The notes under the pieces: generated by a model
What the model was told of the DNA's origin: nothing
The model's database searches: none
The model's input: the letters and a program-made list of their open reading frames with translations, nothing else
Program-made: the position numbers and the translations under genes
Shown: positions 26,583 to 36,395 of the stretch, one piece after another
How the letters are laid out: each line of letters opens with the position of its first letter
Position numbering within the stretch: the first letter of the stretch is position 1
Assembly (NCBI RefSeq): GCF_029338355.1
Contig: NZ_CP119802.1
Span: forward strand, 248,001-312,000
DNA length: 64,000 nt
Direction: 5' to 3'
DNA from: Halosegnis marinus
GTDB lineage: Archaea; Halobacteriota; Halobacteria; Halobacteriales; Haloarculaceae

Positions 26583-29500
26583 TCAGTCGTCGCCCGGTGC
26601 GCCTGCAAGCGTCGACGGCTCCGTCTCCCCCTCGACGCGCTCGACGCGGACGCTCGACACCTTGTACTCGGGGATGCCGGACTCGGGGTCCACGGTGTCG
26701 CCCTGTGTGAGCGCGTTCGCCGCGCCCTCCGCGAAGTGCATCGGGACGAAGACGACCCCCTCGCCCACGCGGTCGGTGACGAACGCACGGACGACGACGG
26801 ACCCGCGCGCGGAGGCGACCCGGACGTACTCGTCGTCCGCGACGCCGAGCGACTCCGCCGTCGCCGGGTGTATCTCCACGAACGACTCGGGGACGTGGTG
26901 GGTCAGCCCCGGGGCACGTCGGGTGAGCGTCCCGGTGTGGAAGTGGTACATCACCCGCCCGGTCGTGAGGGTGAGCGGGTACGTCTCGTCGGGGAGTTCG
27001 CCGGGCCGGCCCATGTCGGCGGGGACGAAGCGGGCCTTCCCGTCCTCGAAGTTGAAGCCGTCCTCGTAGAGGTAGCGCGTCCCGGGGTCGTCTGCGTCCC
27101 GGCAGGGCCACTGGAGGCCGCCCTCGGCGTCGAGTCTGTCGTGGCTGATGCCGCCGTAGATGGGTGCCAGCGAGGCTATCTCGTCCATCGCGTCGGCGGG
27201 CGAGTCGTAGTCCCAGTCCGCGCCGAACCGCGCCGCGACCTCGGTCAGGATATCGAAGTCCGCGCGCGCCTTCCCCGGTGCGTCGCGCGCCGGGCGGACG
27301 CGCTGGACGCGCCGCTCCGTGTTCGTGAACGTGCCGTCCGTCTCCGCGAACGAGGCGGCGGGAAGTACCACGTCGGCGTGTTCGGCCGTCTCCGTGCGGA
27401 AGAGGTCCTGCACGACGAGGAACTCCAGCGCGTCGAGCGCCTCGTCGGCGTGGCCGATATCGGGCTCGGAGAGCGCGGGGTTCTCCCCCATCACGTACAG
27501 CCCCCGGACCTCGCCGTCGAGCGCGGCGTCGAACACCTCGGGCACCTTCAGCCCGTACTCCGCGGGCGGCTCCGCGCCCCACACGTCGGCGAAGTCGGCG
27601 CGCACGTCGGGGTCGGCCGGGTCCCGGTAGCCCGGGAGCTTGTTCGGGAGCGTGCCCATGTCGCCGCCCCCGCCCTGGACGTTGTTGTGGCCGCGGAACG
27701 GCGAGAGGCCGGCGTTCGGCTTGCCGACCTGCCCGAGCACGAGCGCGAGGTTCGCCACCGCGAGGACGTTGGCCGTCCCGTGGCTGTGCTGGGTCAGCCC
27801 CATCGCCCAGCCGAAGACGACGTTCTCGGCGTCGGCGAGCGTCTCCGCCGCGCTCGCGAGCTCCTCGGGCGGGACGCCCGCCAGCCGCTCGACCTCCGCG
27901 GGCGTGAACGGCTCGACCTTCTCGCGGAGTTCGTCGAAGCCGTGGACGTGTTCCTCGACGTAGTCCGCGTCGTGGAGGTCGTGTTCGATGACGTACCGGG
28001 TGAGGCCGTTGAGCCACGCCACGTCGTAGCCCGGGTCCGTCCGCGTGTACTGGTCGGCGTGTTCCGCGATGCCGGTCCTTCGGGGGTCGAAGACGACGAG
28101 GTCAGCGCCGTCGCGGACGTTCTGTTTGATGCGCGTCGCGAGGACCGGGTGCGACTCGGTGGTGTTCGACCCGGTTATCAGGTAGGCGTCCGCGCCGGCC
28201 ACGTCCGCGATGGAGTTCGTCATCGCGCCGTAGCCGACGGTCTGGAGCAGCGCCGCGACCGTCGAGGAGTGACACAGGCGCGCGCAGTTGTCGATGTTCG
28301 GCGTCCGGAGTACGTCGCGCGCGAGCCGCTGCATCAGGTAGTTCTCCTCGTTCGTCGCCTTCGAGGAGGCGAACGCGGCCAGCGCCTCGGGCCCGTAGTC
28401 GTCGCGGATGCGCTCGAACCCCTCGACCACCCGGTCGAGCGCCTCGTCCCACGACGCCGGTTCGAGGTCGCCGTCGCGGCGGACGAGCGGCTTCGTGAGC
28501 CGGTCGTCGCTCCCCGCGAACTCGTAGCCGAACTTCCCCTTCACGCACGTCGAGAAGTCGTTCGCCGGCGCCCCCTCGGGGTCGGTGGCGCGCACCCCGA
28601 GCACCTCGTCGCCCTTCGTGTGGACCTCGAAGCGACAGCCGACCGCACAGTAGCCGCAGGTGGTCTCGGTGGCGTCGATGTCGCGGCCCCGGAAGCGCGC
28701 CGTCGCGTCGGCGACGTCGAACAGCCGTCCCTCGGGGAGCGTCTTGGCGGCGACGGCCTCGGCCGCGTGTTCGGCCGCGAGGAAGCCCCGCTCGCCGGCG
28801 TCGCGGGCCGACGCCCGCGCCCGCGCCATGAACCGCGCGACGCCCGACTTCCCCTCGGCGGGGTCGGGGCGGTCCTCGCCGCCGACGGTCTTCCCGATGG
28901 AGTTCTTCTGATTGAACCCCGGAATCGGGAGCGTCTGAGCGTCCGCGTAGCCCGTCTCCACGAGCGACCCGGTCGGACAGACGGTGGCGCAGTGGCCACA
29001 CGAGACGCACTGGGAGTCGGCCATCGTCTCCGCGTCGCTCATGAACCCGATGCGGGTGTCCTCGCCCGTCCCTTCTATCCTGAGCACTCCCTGCACCTGC
29101 ACGTCGTTGCAGGCCTCGACACAGCGGTTGCAGGTGATGCACTTGTTCCGGTCTATCTGGATGTTGGGCGAGGAGTCGTCGAGCGGTTCGTACTCGCTCC
29201 GGTCGTCGAAGACGCCGTAGCGCGGGTGCTCGACGCCCTGCTCGACGGCCGTGTCCTGGAGCTCACACCGGCCGTTCTTCCCGCAGGTCGTACACCGGAG
29301 GTTGTGGTTGGAGAGGACGAGGTCGAGGTTCACCTCGCGGGCCTCGGCGGCCTCCGCGGCGTCGGTGCGCACCTCGGTGCCGTCGCGCGCCGGCCGCGAA
29401 CACGAGGCCACGAGGTCGCCGTCCGCCTCGACGGTGCAGGTCCGGCAGGTGGAGCGCGGCCCCACGAGGTCCGTGGCCTCGCTCTCGCGGTCGTAGCGAC

Positions 29501-29732
29501 ACAGCGCGGCCACGTCGTCGCCCGCGCCCGCGGCCTCGACGGCGTCGAGCAGGGTCGCGCCGGCCGGCACCGTCACCTCCGTGCCGTCGACGGTCAGGGT
29601 CGTCTCCGCCGCCGCGCCGACGGGCGGGTCGTTCGCGGTGCCCGTCTCGAAGTCCTCCGTCAGCGGCGTCTCATGGGTCGGGTTATCGACACCCGGCACC
29701 CGCGGCAGGGGGTCGTCGGCGCTCACGGGCAC
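26583..29732 (-). CDS. fdhA: Formate dehydrogenase alpha subunit (molybdopterin)
   Basis: 1049 residues. N-terminal 2Fe-2S ferredoxin domain (Cys about 78, 96, 99, 111), NuoG-like His-Cys segment (HNLRCTTCGKNGRC), two 4Fe-4S ferredoxin motifs (CITCNRCVEAC about 198-208; CVSCGHCATVC about 242-252), then a molybdopterin core with its own 4Fe-4S site (CGYCAVGC about 359-366 and Cys 396). The Mo ligand is Cys at about 487 in ARLCHSST, not selenocysteine. C-terminal MopB domain. It oxidises formate to CO2 in the cytoplasm, or acts in reverse. The start overlaps the upstream NuoF-like subunit by 10 bases. Confidence 0.88.
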   Translation of the reverse strand: MPVSADDPLPRVPGVDNPTHETPLTEDFETGTANDPPVGAAAETTLTVDGTEVTVPAGATLLDAVEAAGAGDDVAALCRYDRESEATDLVGPRSTCRTCTVEADGDLVASCSRPARDGTEVRTDAAEAAEAREVNLDLVLSNHNLRCTTCGKNGRCELQDTAVEQGVEHPRYGVFDDRSEYEPLDDSSPNIQIDRNKCITCNRCVEACNDVQVQGVLRIEGTGEDTRIGFMSDAETMADSQCVSCGHCATVCPTGSLVETGYADAQTLPIPGFNQKNSIGKTVGGEDRPDPAEGKSGVARFMARARASARDAGERGFLAAEHAAEAVAAKTLPEGRLFDVADATARFRGRDIDATETTCGYCAVGCRFEVHTKGDEVLGVRATDPEGAPANDFSTCVKGKFGYEFAGSDDRLTKPLVRRDGDLEPASWDEALDRVVEGFERIRDDYGPEALAAFASSKATNEENYLMQRLARDVLRTPNIDNCARLCHSSTVAALLQTVGYGAMTNSIADVAGADAYLITGSNTTESHPVLATRIKQNVRDGADLVVFDPRRTGIAEHADQYTRTDPGYDVAWLNGLTRYVIEHDLHDADYVEEHVHGFDELREKVEPFTPAEVERLAGVPPEELASAAETLADAENVVFGWAMGLTQHSHGTANVLAVANLALVLGQVGKPNAGLSPFRGHNNVQGGGGDMGTLPNKLPGYRDPADPDVRADFADVWGAEPPAEYGLKVPEVFDAALDGEVRGLYVMGENPALSEPDIGHADEALDALEFLVVQDLFRTETAEHADVVLPAASFAETDGTFTNTERRVQRVRPARDAPGKARADFDILTEVAARFGADWDYDSPADAMDEIASLAPIYGGISHDRLDAEGGLQWPCRDADDPGTRYLYEDGFNFEDGKARFVPADMGRPGELPDETYPLTLTTGRVMYHFHTGTLTRRAPGLTHHVPESFVEIHPATAESLGVADDEYVRVASARGSVVVRAFVTDRVGEGVVFVPMHFAEGAANALTQGDTVDPESGIPEYKVSSVRVERVEGETEPSTLAGAPGDD

Positions 29733-31183
29733 TCACCCGCGGGACACCGCCCCTCGGCGTGGGCACGGAATTCGGGCCCGAACTCCTCGACGGCGGTGAG
29801 GACGGGCCGGGCGGCCGCGACCCCGAACGAACACAGCGAGGTGTCGCGCACCGTCCGCCCGAGTTCCGTCAGCCTCCCCTCGTCGAACCGGCCGTCGTAG
29901 AGGTCCCGTAACATCCCGTGGAGCTGTTTCGACCCCTCGCGACAGGGGACGCAGCGCCCGCAGTTCTCCTCGCGGGCGAGCTTCGCGCGGCGGCCCGCGA
30001 GCGCGACGGCGCAGTCGTCCTCGCCGTGGAGCGCTATCGCGCCCTCGGTGCCGAGTCGCGCGGCGGCCATCGCGTCCGCGTTCGCCGGCGTGTCGAGCGA
30101 GCGCGTCAGCCCGCCGAACCGCCCGCCGACGGTCGCGAACCGGAACTCGGGCGTGCCGAGCGCGCCCGTCGCCTCGCGCAGCGGCGCGTCCGTCGGTATC
30201 TCGACCGTCGCGCGCTCGTGGTCCATCGACACCGTCACCAGCCTGGTGCCGGGGTCGGCGCGCGCGCCGACGGTACCTTCGCGGACGAGCGCGACGACCT
30301 GCGCCAGCGTCCGGGGGGTGTGTATCGCCGTCGGCCGGCCGAACAGCCCGTACTCGGCGGGGCCGGGCGGGCGGCGGCGCGCCTCGATGCGGTCCGCGCC
30401 CTCCATCGATTCGAGCGCCATCGTGGGCTCCGCGACGCGGAAGTCGTCGGGCGCGGCGACGACCTCGACCCGGTCGCCCGCGACGGCCTCGATTCTGGCC
30501 GCCGCGAGGTCCGCGTCCGCGGGCAGGAGCACGACCGTCTCCGTCGCGCCGACGATTCGCGCGACCGCGAGCGCGCCGTCGATAACCGTGGCGGGGTCGG
30601 CTTCGAGCAGGAGGCGGTCGCCCGTGATTCGGGAATCGGACTCGGCGGCGTTGACGACGACGACCGGGTCGCCCGAGGCCTCGCGGGCGAGGTCCCAGGT
30701 CTCGTGGACCGCGTCGGCGTCGACGGTCGCGCCGTCGCCCCGGCCCCGCGGCCGGAGGCCGGCCTCGCGGACCGCCGCCTCGACGGCGTCCGAGTCCGTG
30801 TGGACGCCGTCGGTCAGAGGGGCGGCATCGGCCGGGTCCGCCCACCCCGCGCGGGCGAGGACGCGACGCTCGCCCGTCGAGAGCGTCGGGTGCGAGAAGG
30901 CCGGGCGCGCCTCGTGGCCGCCGTCGGCGACTTCGAGCGCGCCGTCGGTCGGGAGCCGTCCCTCGGCGACGGCCGCGGCGAGCGGTTCGGCGTCGGCGGG
31001 CGCGACCCGTGCGTGGACCGCGGTGCGGCCGCCGACCGTGGCGAACGCGAGCGGTTCGAGCGCCGCCGCGCCCGCCGGCCCGACCTCGCGGACCGTCGCG
31101 CCGGCCGCGCGGGCGGCGGAGGCCACGGCGGCACCGCCGGTCGCCCCGCCGACGGTCACGCGGAGCGTGTCCTCGGATGACAT
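29723..31183 (-). CDS. NuoF-like electron-transfer subunit of formate dehydrogenase, degenerate
   Basis: 486 residues starting at ATG 31183. The layout follows FdhB/HoxF/NuoF: a thioredoxin-like start, the NuoF body, and a C-terminal 4Fe-4S site (ENCGRCVPCREGSKQLHGML plus SLCSFG) that is intact. Two parts have decayed. The first domain has Ala where the 2Fe-2S cysteines belong (GPAGAAALEPLAF). The FMN/NAD glycine motif GRGGAGFPTGxKW is replaced by LRPRGRGDGATVDADAVHETW. NAD(H) binding is therefore doubtful, and it may wire formate electrons to another acceptor. It overlaps fdhA by 10 bases. Confidence 0.75.
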   Translation of the reverse strand: MSSEDTLRVTVGGATGGAAVASAARAAGATVREVGPAGAAALEPLAFATVGGRTAVHARVAPADAEPLAAAVAEGRLPTDGALEVADGGHEARPAFSHPTLSTGERRVLARAGWADPADAAPLTDGVHTDSDAVEAAVREAGLRPRGRGDGATVDADAVHETWDLAREASGDPVVVVNAAESDSRITGDRLLLEADPATVIDGALAVARIVGATETVVLLPADADLAAARIEAVAGDRVEVVAAPDDFRVAEPTMALESMEGADRIEARRRPPGPAEYGLFGRPTAIHTPRTLAQVVALVREGTVGARADPGTRLVTVSMDHERATVEIPTDAPLREATGALGTPEFRFATVGGRFGGLTRSLDTPANADAMAAARLGTEGAIALHGEDDCAVALAGRRAKLAREENCGRCVPCREGSKQLHGMLRDLYDGRFDEGRLTELGRTVRDTSLCSFGVAAARPVLTAVEEFGPEFRAHAEGRCPAGECP

Positions 31184-31289
31184 ACGCCGACCACGGCCGC
31201 GACCGTCTAAAGGGTACCCGACGGCCGGCGTCGGGGGGTCGTGCGGCCGTGTGAGCACTCTTAAGGCCGGGCCGCCGCTTCTCCCGCAC

Positions 31290-32357
31290 ATGCAACCACG
31301 GGACCTGTCCGCGCACACGCCCTACGAGGCCGGGCGCGGCATCGAGGAGACGGCCCGCGAGCTGGGGGTCGACCCCGAAGACCTCGTGAAGCTCTCCTCG
31401 AACGAGAACGCGTGGGGACCGTCGCCGAAGGCCGTCGTCGCCATCCGCGAGGCCGCCGCCGCGGTCCACGCCTACCCGAAGGCCTCCCACGCCGACCTGC
31501 AGGCCGCGCTCGCCGACCGCTTCGACGTGGCGGACGGGCAGGTGTGGCTCGCCAACGGCGGCGACGGCGCGCTCGACTACCTCGCGCGCGCCCTGCTCGC
31601 CCCCGGCGACGAGGTGCTCGTCCCCGAGCCGGGCTTCGCCTACTACGCGATGTCCGCGCGCTTCCACCACGGTCGCGTGAACGAGTACCCCCTCCGCAAG
31701 GCCGAGGACTTCGAGCAGACCGCCGAGGGCGTCCTCGACGCGTACGACGGCGAGCGCGTCGTCTACGTCACCTCGCCGCACAACCCCGCCGGCACCGAGA
31801 TGCCGCCCGACGAGGTGCGCGCGCTCGCCGACCGCACGAACGACGACACCCTCGTCGTCGTGGACGAGGCGTACGGGGAGTTCTCCGAGACCCCCTCCGC
31901 CGTCTCCCTGCTGGGGGAGCGCGACGACGTGGCCGTCCTCCGCACCTTCTCGAAGGCGTACGGGCTGGCCGGCTGTCGGCTCGGCTACGCGGTCGTCCCC
32001 GACGACTGGGCCGACGCCTACGCCCGCGTGAACACGCCCTTCGCCGCCTCCGAGATAGCTTGCCGCGCGGGGCTCGCGGCGCTGGAGGACGACGACCACG
32101 TCGAGCGCACCGTCGAGGGCGCGAGGGAGTCGCGCGAGTACATGTACGAGCACCTGGACTGCCCGACGTGGGAGTCGGGCGGCAACTTCGTCCTCGCGGA
32201 GGTGGGCGACGGCACCCGCGTCTTCGAGGCCGCGAAGCGGGAGGGCGTCATCGTCCGGGACACGACCTCGTTCGGCCTCCCGGAGTGCGTCCGCATCACC
32301 TGCGGCACGCCCGAGATGACGGAGCGCGCCGTCGGGACGGTGAACGACCTGCTATGA
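31290..32357 (+). CDS. hisC: Histidinol-phosphate aminotransferase
   Basis: 355 residues, fold-type I PLP enzyme of histidine synthesis. LSSNENAWGPSPKAV, YPKASHADLQAALA, VTSPHNPAGTEM, VVDEAYGEF and the PLP lysine in RTFSKAYGLAGCRLGY are family motifs. ATG 31290 lies 27 bases after CTTAAG. Downstream genes overlap, so it heads a three-gene operon. Confidence 0.9.
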   Translation: MQPRDLSAHTPYEAGRGIEETARELGVDPEDLVKLSSNENAWGPSPKAVVAIREAAAAVHAYPKASHADLQAALADRFDVADGQVWLANGGDGALDYLARALLAPGDEVLVPEPGFAYYAMSARFHHGRVNEYPLRKAEDFEQTAEGVLDAYDGERVVYVTSPHNPAGTEMPPDEVRALADRTNDDTLVVVDEAYGEFSETPSAVSLLGERDDVAVLRTFSKAYGLAGCRLGYAVVPDDWADAYARVNTPFAASEIACRAGLAALEDDDHVERTVEGARESREYMYEHLDCPTWESGGNFVLAEVGDGTRVFEAAKREGVIVRDTTSFGLPECVRITCGTPEMTERAVGTVNDLL

Positions 32358-32863
32358 GGGTCGCGCTCACGGGCACTCCCGGCACGGGGAAGACGACCGC
32401 CGCGGACCTCGCCGACGCGGGCCTCGACACGGTACACCTGAACGAGGTCATCCGCGAGGAGGGGTTCGACACCGGCACGGACGAGGAGCGCGGCTCCCTG
32501 CTCGCCGACACCGAGGCGCTCGCCGACTGGCTCGACGGCCGCGACGACGCTCTCGTCGAGTCGCACCTCGCGCACCTGTTCGACGCCGACCGCGTCGTCG
32601 TCCTCCGGTGTCACCCCGACGAACTCGTCGAACGGCTCACCGCACGGGGCGACTCCGAGGCGAAGGCGCGGGAGAACGCCGAGGCCGAGGCGCTCGACGT
32701 GGTGCTCTCGGAGGCCGTCGCCGAACACGGCGCGGGGAACGTGTACGAGATAGACACCACCGGACGCGACCCAGAGGCCGTCGCCGCCGACATCGAGGCC
32801 GTCGTCGCCGGCGAGCGCGAGCCCTCCGCGGGAACCGTGGACTTCCTGGGGTGGCTCGGGTGA
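32354..32863 (+). CDS. Putative adenylate kinase (Fap7/AK6 family)
   Basis: 169 residues. P-loop GTPGTGKTTAADLADAG at the start, then HLNEVIREEGFDTG and VVLRCHPDELVERLTARGDSEAKARENAEAE, which is the NMP-kinase-like pattern of archaeal Fap7/AK6. These take part in late 18S/16S rRNA processing and have adenylate kinase activity. It overlaps hisC (ATGA) and the next gene. Confidence 0.82.
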   Translation: MRVALTGTPGTGKTTAADLADAGLDTVHLNEVIREEGFDTGTDEERGSLLADTEALADWLDGRDDALVESHLAHLFDADRVVVLRCHPDELVERLTARGDSEAKARENAEAEALDVVLSEAVAEHGAGNVYEIDTTGRDPEAVAADIEAVVAGEREPSAGTVDFLGWLG

Positions 32864-33465
32864 CGCTCGACCAGTACCGCGACGTGGCCGACCGCGCGCT
32901 CGCCCCGCTCGTGAACGCCGCCGTCTCGCTCGGCATCACCCCGAACGGCATCTCCGTGCTCGCCTTCGCCGTGGCGACGGCCGCCGGGGCGAGCTACTGG
33001 GTCGCGGACCCCGGCACGCTCCCGTACCTCCTCGGCGCGGTCCTCGTCTTCTGTAACGGCGTCCTCGACCTCCTCGACGGGATGGTGGCACGACGCACGG
33101 ACACGGCGTCGGCGGCGGGCGACCTCCTCGACCACGTCCTCGACCGCTACGCGGATATCGTCGTCCTCGTGGGGCTGGCGGGCGGGACGGGCGAGTTCGC
33201 CATCGGGCTGGCTGCCGTGACGGGCGTGTTGATGACCTCCTACCTCGGGACGCAGGCACAGGCCGTCGGCCTCGACCGCGTGTACGGCGGGCTCGTGGGC
33301 CGTGCGGACCGTCTCGCTATCATCGGCGTCGTCACCGCCGTCGCGGCGTTCACGACCGCCGGCTACGCGGGGCTGTCGCTCGTCGGCCTCCTGCTCGTCT
33401 TCTTCGCCGTCGTGGGGCACCTGACCGCGCTCCAGCGGTTCTACTACGCGATGCGGGCGCTCTAA
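32860..33465 (+). CDS. CDP-alcohol phosphatidyltransferase-family membrane enzyme
   Basis: 201 residues starting at GTG 32860 inside the previous stop. The CDP-alcohol motif D-x2-DG-x2-AR-x8-G-x3-D-x3-D is complete (LDLLDGMVARRTDTASAAGD and the following Asp residues, about 67-93). About six membrane helices. In haloarchaea such enzymes make archaetidylinositol- or archaetidylglycerol-phosphate from CDP-archaeol. Which polar head it uses is not clear. Confidence 0.82.
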   Translation: MTLDQYRDVADRALAPLVNAAVSLGITPNGISVLAFAVATAAGASYWVADPGTLPYLLGAVLVFCNGVLDLLDGMVARRTDTASAAGDLLDHVLDRYADIVVLVGLAGGTGEFAIGLAAVTGVLMTSYLGTQAQAVGLDRVYGGLVGRADRLAIIGVVTAVAAFTTAGYAGLSLVGLLLVFFAVVGHLTALQRFYYAMRAL

Positions 33466-33476
33466 CCCCGGACACC

Positions 33477-36305
33477 CTAGTCCCAGAAGGCGTTCGTCCG
33501 CGCGTACTCGCGTTCGCGCGCGAGGATGTCGCGGTAGAAGTCGTCCTCGTCCTCGCGGAGCTTGTTGATGACCCGGGCCGCGTTGCGCGGGCCGACCCCG
33601 CGGGCCGCCAGCGCGACGACCGCCTTCTTCCCGTGCCCCTGCACGAGCGACCCGGCGGTGAAGGCGCGCTCGACCATCCGCTCCTCTTCCTCGTCGCGCT
33701 CCGCCTTCGGCTTCCGGATGGCCTTCACCACCTCGTCGGCCCAGGGATTGAGCGCGGCGATGCGTGTCGACCCGCACTCCGGGCAGGTCGGCGGGTCCGA
33801 GATGCGCTTCACCTGTCGCTTCGTCTCCCAGTCGCCGCAGTGGAGACAGTAGAGCAGCATCCGGTCGTTCTCGATGCGCTCCTTCACCGTCTCGATGACG
33901 GACGCGTCGGCGTTCTCCGGCGAGAGCAGTTCCTGGCCCGAGGAACGACCGGCCAGCCCCACCGGGGTGCGCTCGCCGACCGTCTCGACCGCGACCTCGC
34001 GGCGGCGTATCGACTCCAGGACGGCGGCGGCCCGCTCGGCGTCGAGGTCGACGTGGAGGGTCTCGCGGAGCGCCTCGTCGTAAACGGGCGTGTCGCGCAG
34101 CGCCTCCAGCAGTCGGTCGCGGCCGAAGCCGCGGCCGGACTTCCACCCTTTGAGCGCGCCGAACTTGGCCGCGACCTGCGCGAGCGTGTACTTCAGCGCG
34201 TCCGAGTTCTTCAGCGAGAGTTCGATGAGCGGTTCGACGTGGCCGGGGTCGGTGTCGAACAGCAGGTCCACGACGTCGCCGATGTAGATGCCCGAGGGCA
34301 CCTCCATCTCGATGCGGTAGGGGTCGGTCTCCAGCGCGACGGAGGAGCCGGTGCGCTGGCCGACGAGCGCGGAGAGCAGCCGGCCGAGCGTCTCGTTCGC
34401 CTTGTGGCCGAGCGCGGCGTTGAGGACGATCTCGCGGCCGTACCCCTCCACCAGGACGGTCTCGTCGGTGGGCATCGCGGCCTCGTGGCGGGCGACGGGG
34501 TCGAGCGCGCGCCGCGCGGTGTGCTCGTCGGTCGGGTACTCCTCGGCCATGCCGCGGGCGACACCAGCGACCGACTGCCCGGCGTCGAGCGCGGCCTTCG
34601 CCTCGCCGCGCATCTCGCCCACGCGCTGGGCCACGTCGTAGGGCACTGGGATTTCCTGGCCCGTCCACGACGGCACCTCGCCGCCGGGGTCCTCGACGGG
34701 CGTGACCTTCACCTGCTCGTCGTCCTCGTCCACGTTGGTGATGCGCCACATCTCGCCGCCCTGGATGAACACCTCGCCGGGGGCGGCGAAGTTGACGACG
34801 AACCGCTCGGCGAGCGTCCCGACGGTGCGCCCGGAAGCCATGTCCACGACCCGGAAGTTCTGCTCGTCGGGGATCATCGAGAGGTTGTTGTAGAAGTACT
34901 CCCACGTGCCGCGCGACTTCTCCAGCCGGTCGTGGTCCTCCTCCAGCCACAGCACGTGATTGGCAGAGAGCTCCCGAACCACGTCCTTGAACGTCGCCTC
35001 GTCGAGGTCGCGGTACGGGTACGCGCGCCGGACGATCTCGTAACAGCCCCGCGCCGATATCTCGCCGAAGCCCATCAGGACGCCGGCGATCTGGTTGGCG
35101 ACGGTGTCGAGGCTCCCGTGGTGGATAGCCGCGTCCTCCACGACCCCCTCCTCTGCCATCCGGGTGATGGCCAGCGCCTCGAAGGTGTCGTCCGGGCGGG
35201 TCGTGATGACCGTCCCCGACGACACGGCGCCCGACTCGTGGCCGGCGCGCCCGACCCGCTGGAGCAGGCGCGCCACCTCGCGCGGGCTCTGGTACTGCAC
35301 CACGTGGTCGATGGAGCCCACGTCGATGCCGAGTTCCATCGAGGAGGTACACATCAGCGCGTCTATCTCGCCGGCCTTCAGCCGGTCCTCCACGTCGATA
35401 CGGGCGGACTTCGACAGCGAGCCGTGGTGGACGGCCACGTCGGTGCCGTACTCCTTCAGCCGGGAGCCGAGCCCCTCGGCCGTCGTCCGGGTGTTGACGA
35501 ATATCAGGGTGGAGTCGTTCTCCGACACCACCTCGTCGATGTACCGGACCTGGCTCGCCACCGCCGCGTCCGTGACGAGTTCGGAGGCGAGCACCTCGTC
35601 CTCGCTCGTCACCTCCGGCTCGACCACGCGCACGTCGATGGCCGCGGCGTCGGTCGTCTCCACGACGGCGCAGTCGCGGTCCCCGGTGAGGAAGCGACCC
35701 ACCTCCTCGGGGTCGCCAACCGTCGCTGAGAGGCCGATACGCTGGAACGCGCCCGCGTACTCGCGGAGGTGTTCGAGCCCGATAGCCAACTGTGCCCCCC
35801 GCTTCGAGGCCGCGAGTTCGTGGACCTCGTCCACGACGACGTGTTCGACGTCTTCCAGGGCGCGCCGGAGCTTCTTCCCCGTGAACATCGCCTGCAGCGT
35901 CTCGGGCGTCGTCACCAGCACGTCGGGCGGGTCGTCGGCCTGCTTCGAGCGCTGGTAGTCGGTCGTGTCGCCGTGGCGCACGTCCACCTCGATGTCGAGC
36001 GTCCCGCCCCACCAGTCTAGCCGCTCGCGCATGTCGCGGTTCAACGCGCGCAGGGGGGTGACGTACAGCGCCTGTATCCCGTGGGTCGGGTCGCGCTCGG
36101 AGATGGCCGACAGGACCGGCAGCATCGCCGTCTCCGTCTTACCGGTGCCCGTGGGCGCGACCACGAGGGCGTTGCGGCCGCTCGCGAGGGGCGGAATCGC
36201 CTTGCGCTGCGGCTCCGTCGGGCGCGTGAAGCCGCGCTCCGAGAGCGCCGCCCGCACCGGGTCGGACAGCGCCGCGAACGCGTCGAGTCCCTGCGCGTCG
36301 CTCAC
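33477..36305 (-). CDS. Lhr-type superfamily 2 helicase
   Basis: 942 residues. RecA domain 1 has Q-motif TRPTEPQRKAIP, Walker A APTGTGKTETAM and the DEVH box; RecA domain 2 has FVNTRTTAEGLGSRL and QRVGRAGHESG. A winged helix and the Lhr-core domain follow. Near residue 825 is a four-Cys zinc ribbon (CLHC...CPEC), then a short tail. The zinc ribbon and size fit archaeal Lhr2-like enzymes. These 3'-5' helicases act in DNA repair. It is transcribed alone. Confidence 0.85.
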   Translation of the reverse strand: MSDAQGLDAFAALSDPVRAALSERGFTRPTEPQRKAIPPLASGRNALVVAPTGTGKTETAMLPVLSAISERDPTHGIQALYVTPLRALNRDMRERLDWWGGTLDIEVDVRHGDTTDYQRSKQADDPPDVLVTTPETLQAMFTGKKLRRALEDVEHVVVDEVHELAASKRGAQLAIGLEHLREYAGAFQRIGLSATVGDPEEVGRFLTGDRDCAVVETTDAAAIDVRVVEPEVTSEDEVLASELVTDAAVASQVRYIDEVVSENDSTLIFVNTRTTAEGLGSRLKEYGTDVAVHHGSLSKSARIDVEDRLKAGEIDALMCTSSMELGIDVGSIDHVVQYQSPREVARLLQRVGRAGHESGAVSSGTVITTRPDDTFEALAITRMAEEGVVEDAAIHHGSLDTVANQIAGVLMGFGEISARGCYEIVRRAYPYRDLDEATFKDVVRELSANHVLWLEEDHDRLEKSRGTWEYFYNNLSMIPDEQNFRVVDMASGRTVGTLAERFVVNFAAPGEVFIQGGEMWRITNVDEDDEQVKVTPVEDPGGEVPSWTGQEIPVPYDVAQRVGEMRGEAKAALDAGQSVAGVARGMAEEYPTDEHTARRALDPVARHEAAMPTDETVLVEGYGREIVLNAALGHKANETLGRLLSALVGQRTGSSVALETDPYRIEMEVPSGIYIGDVVDLLFDTDPGHVEPLIELSLKNSDALKYTLAQVAAKFGALKGWKSGRGFGRDRLLEALRDTPVYDEALRETLHVDLDAERAAAVLESIRRREVAVETVGERTPVGLAGRSSGQELLSPENADASVIETVKERIENDRMLLYCLHCGDWETKRQVKRISDPPTCPECGSTRIAALNPWADEVVKAIRKPKAERDEEEERMVERAFTAGSLVQGHGKKAVVALAARGVGPRNAARVINKLREDEDDFYRDILAREREYARTNAFWD

Positions 36306-36395
36306 TGCGCGGTCGTAGGTGTGGGAGGCGATTAAGCGACACGGATGGGTCGGTTCCGCGGACGGAAGCCGACCGCGGACGGCCCGGCGGACGGC

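Noticed and set aside
26526-29900. A 1124-codon open frame antisense to fdhA
   Set aside because: It mirrors the formate dehydrogenase gene. Long antisense frames are common in very G+C-rich DNA. The predicted protein is Arg/Val/His-rich with no domain, while the other strand has full molybdopterin motifs.
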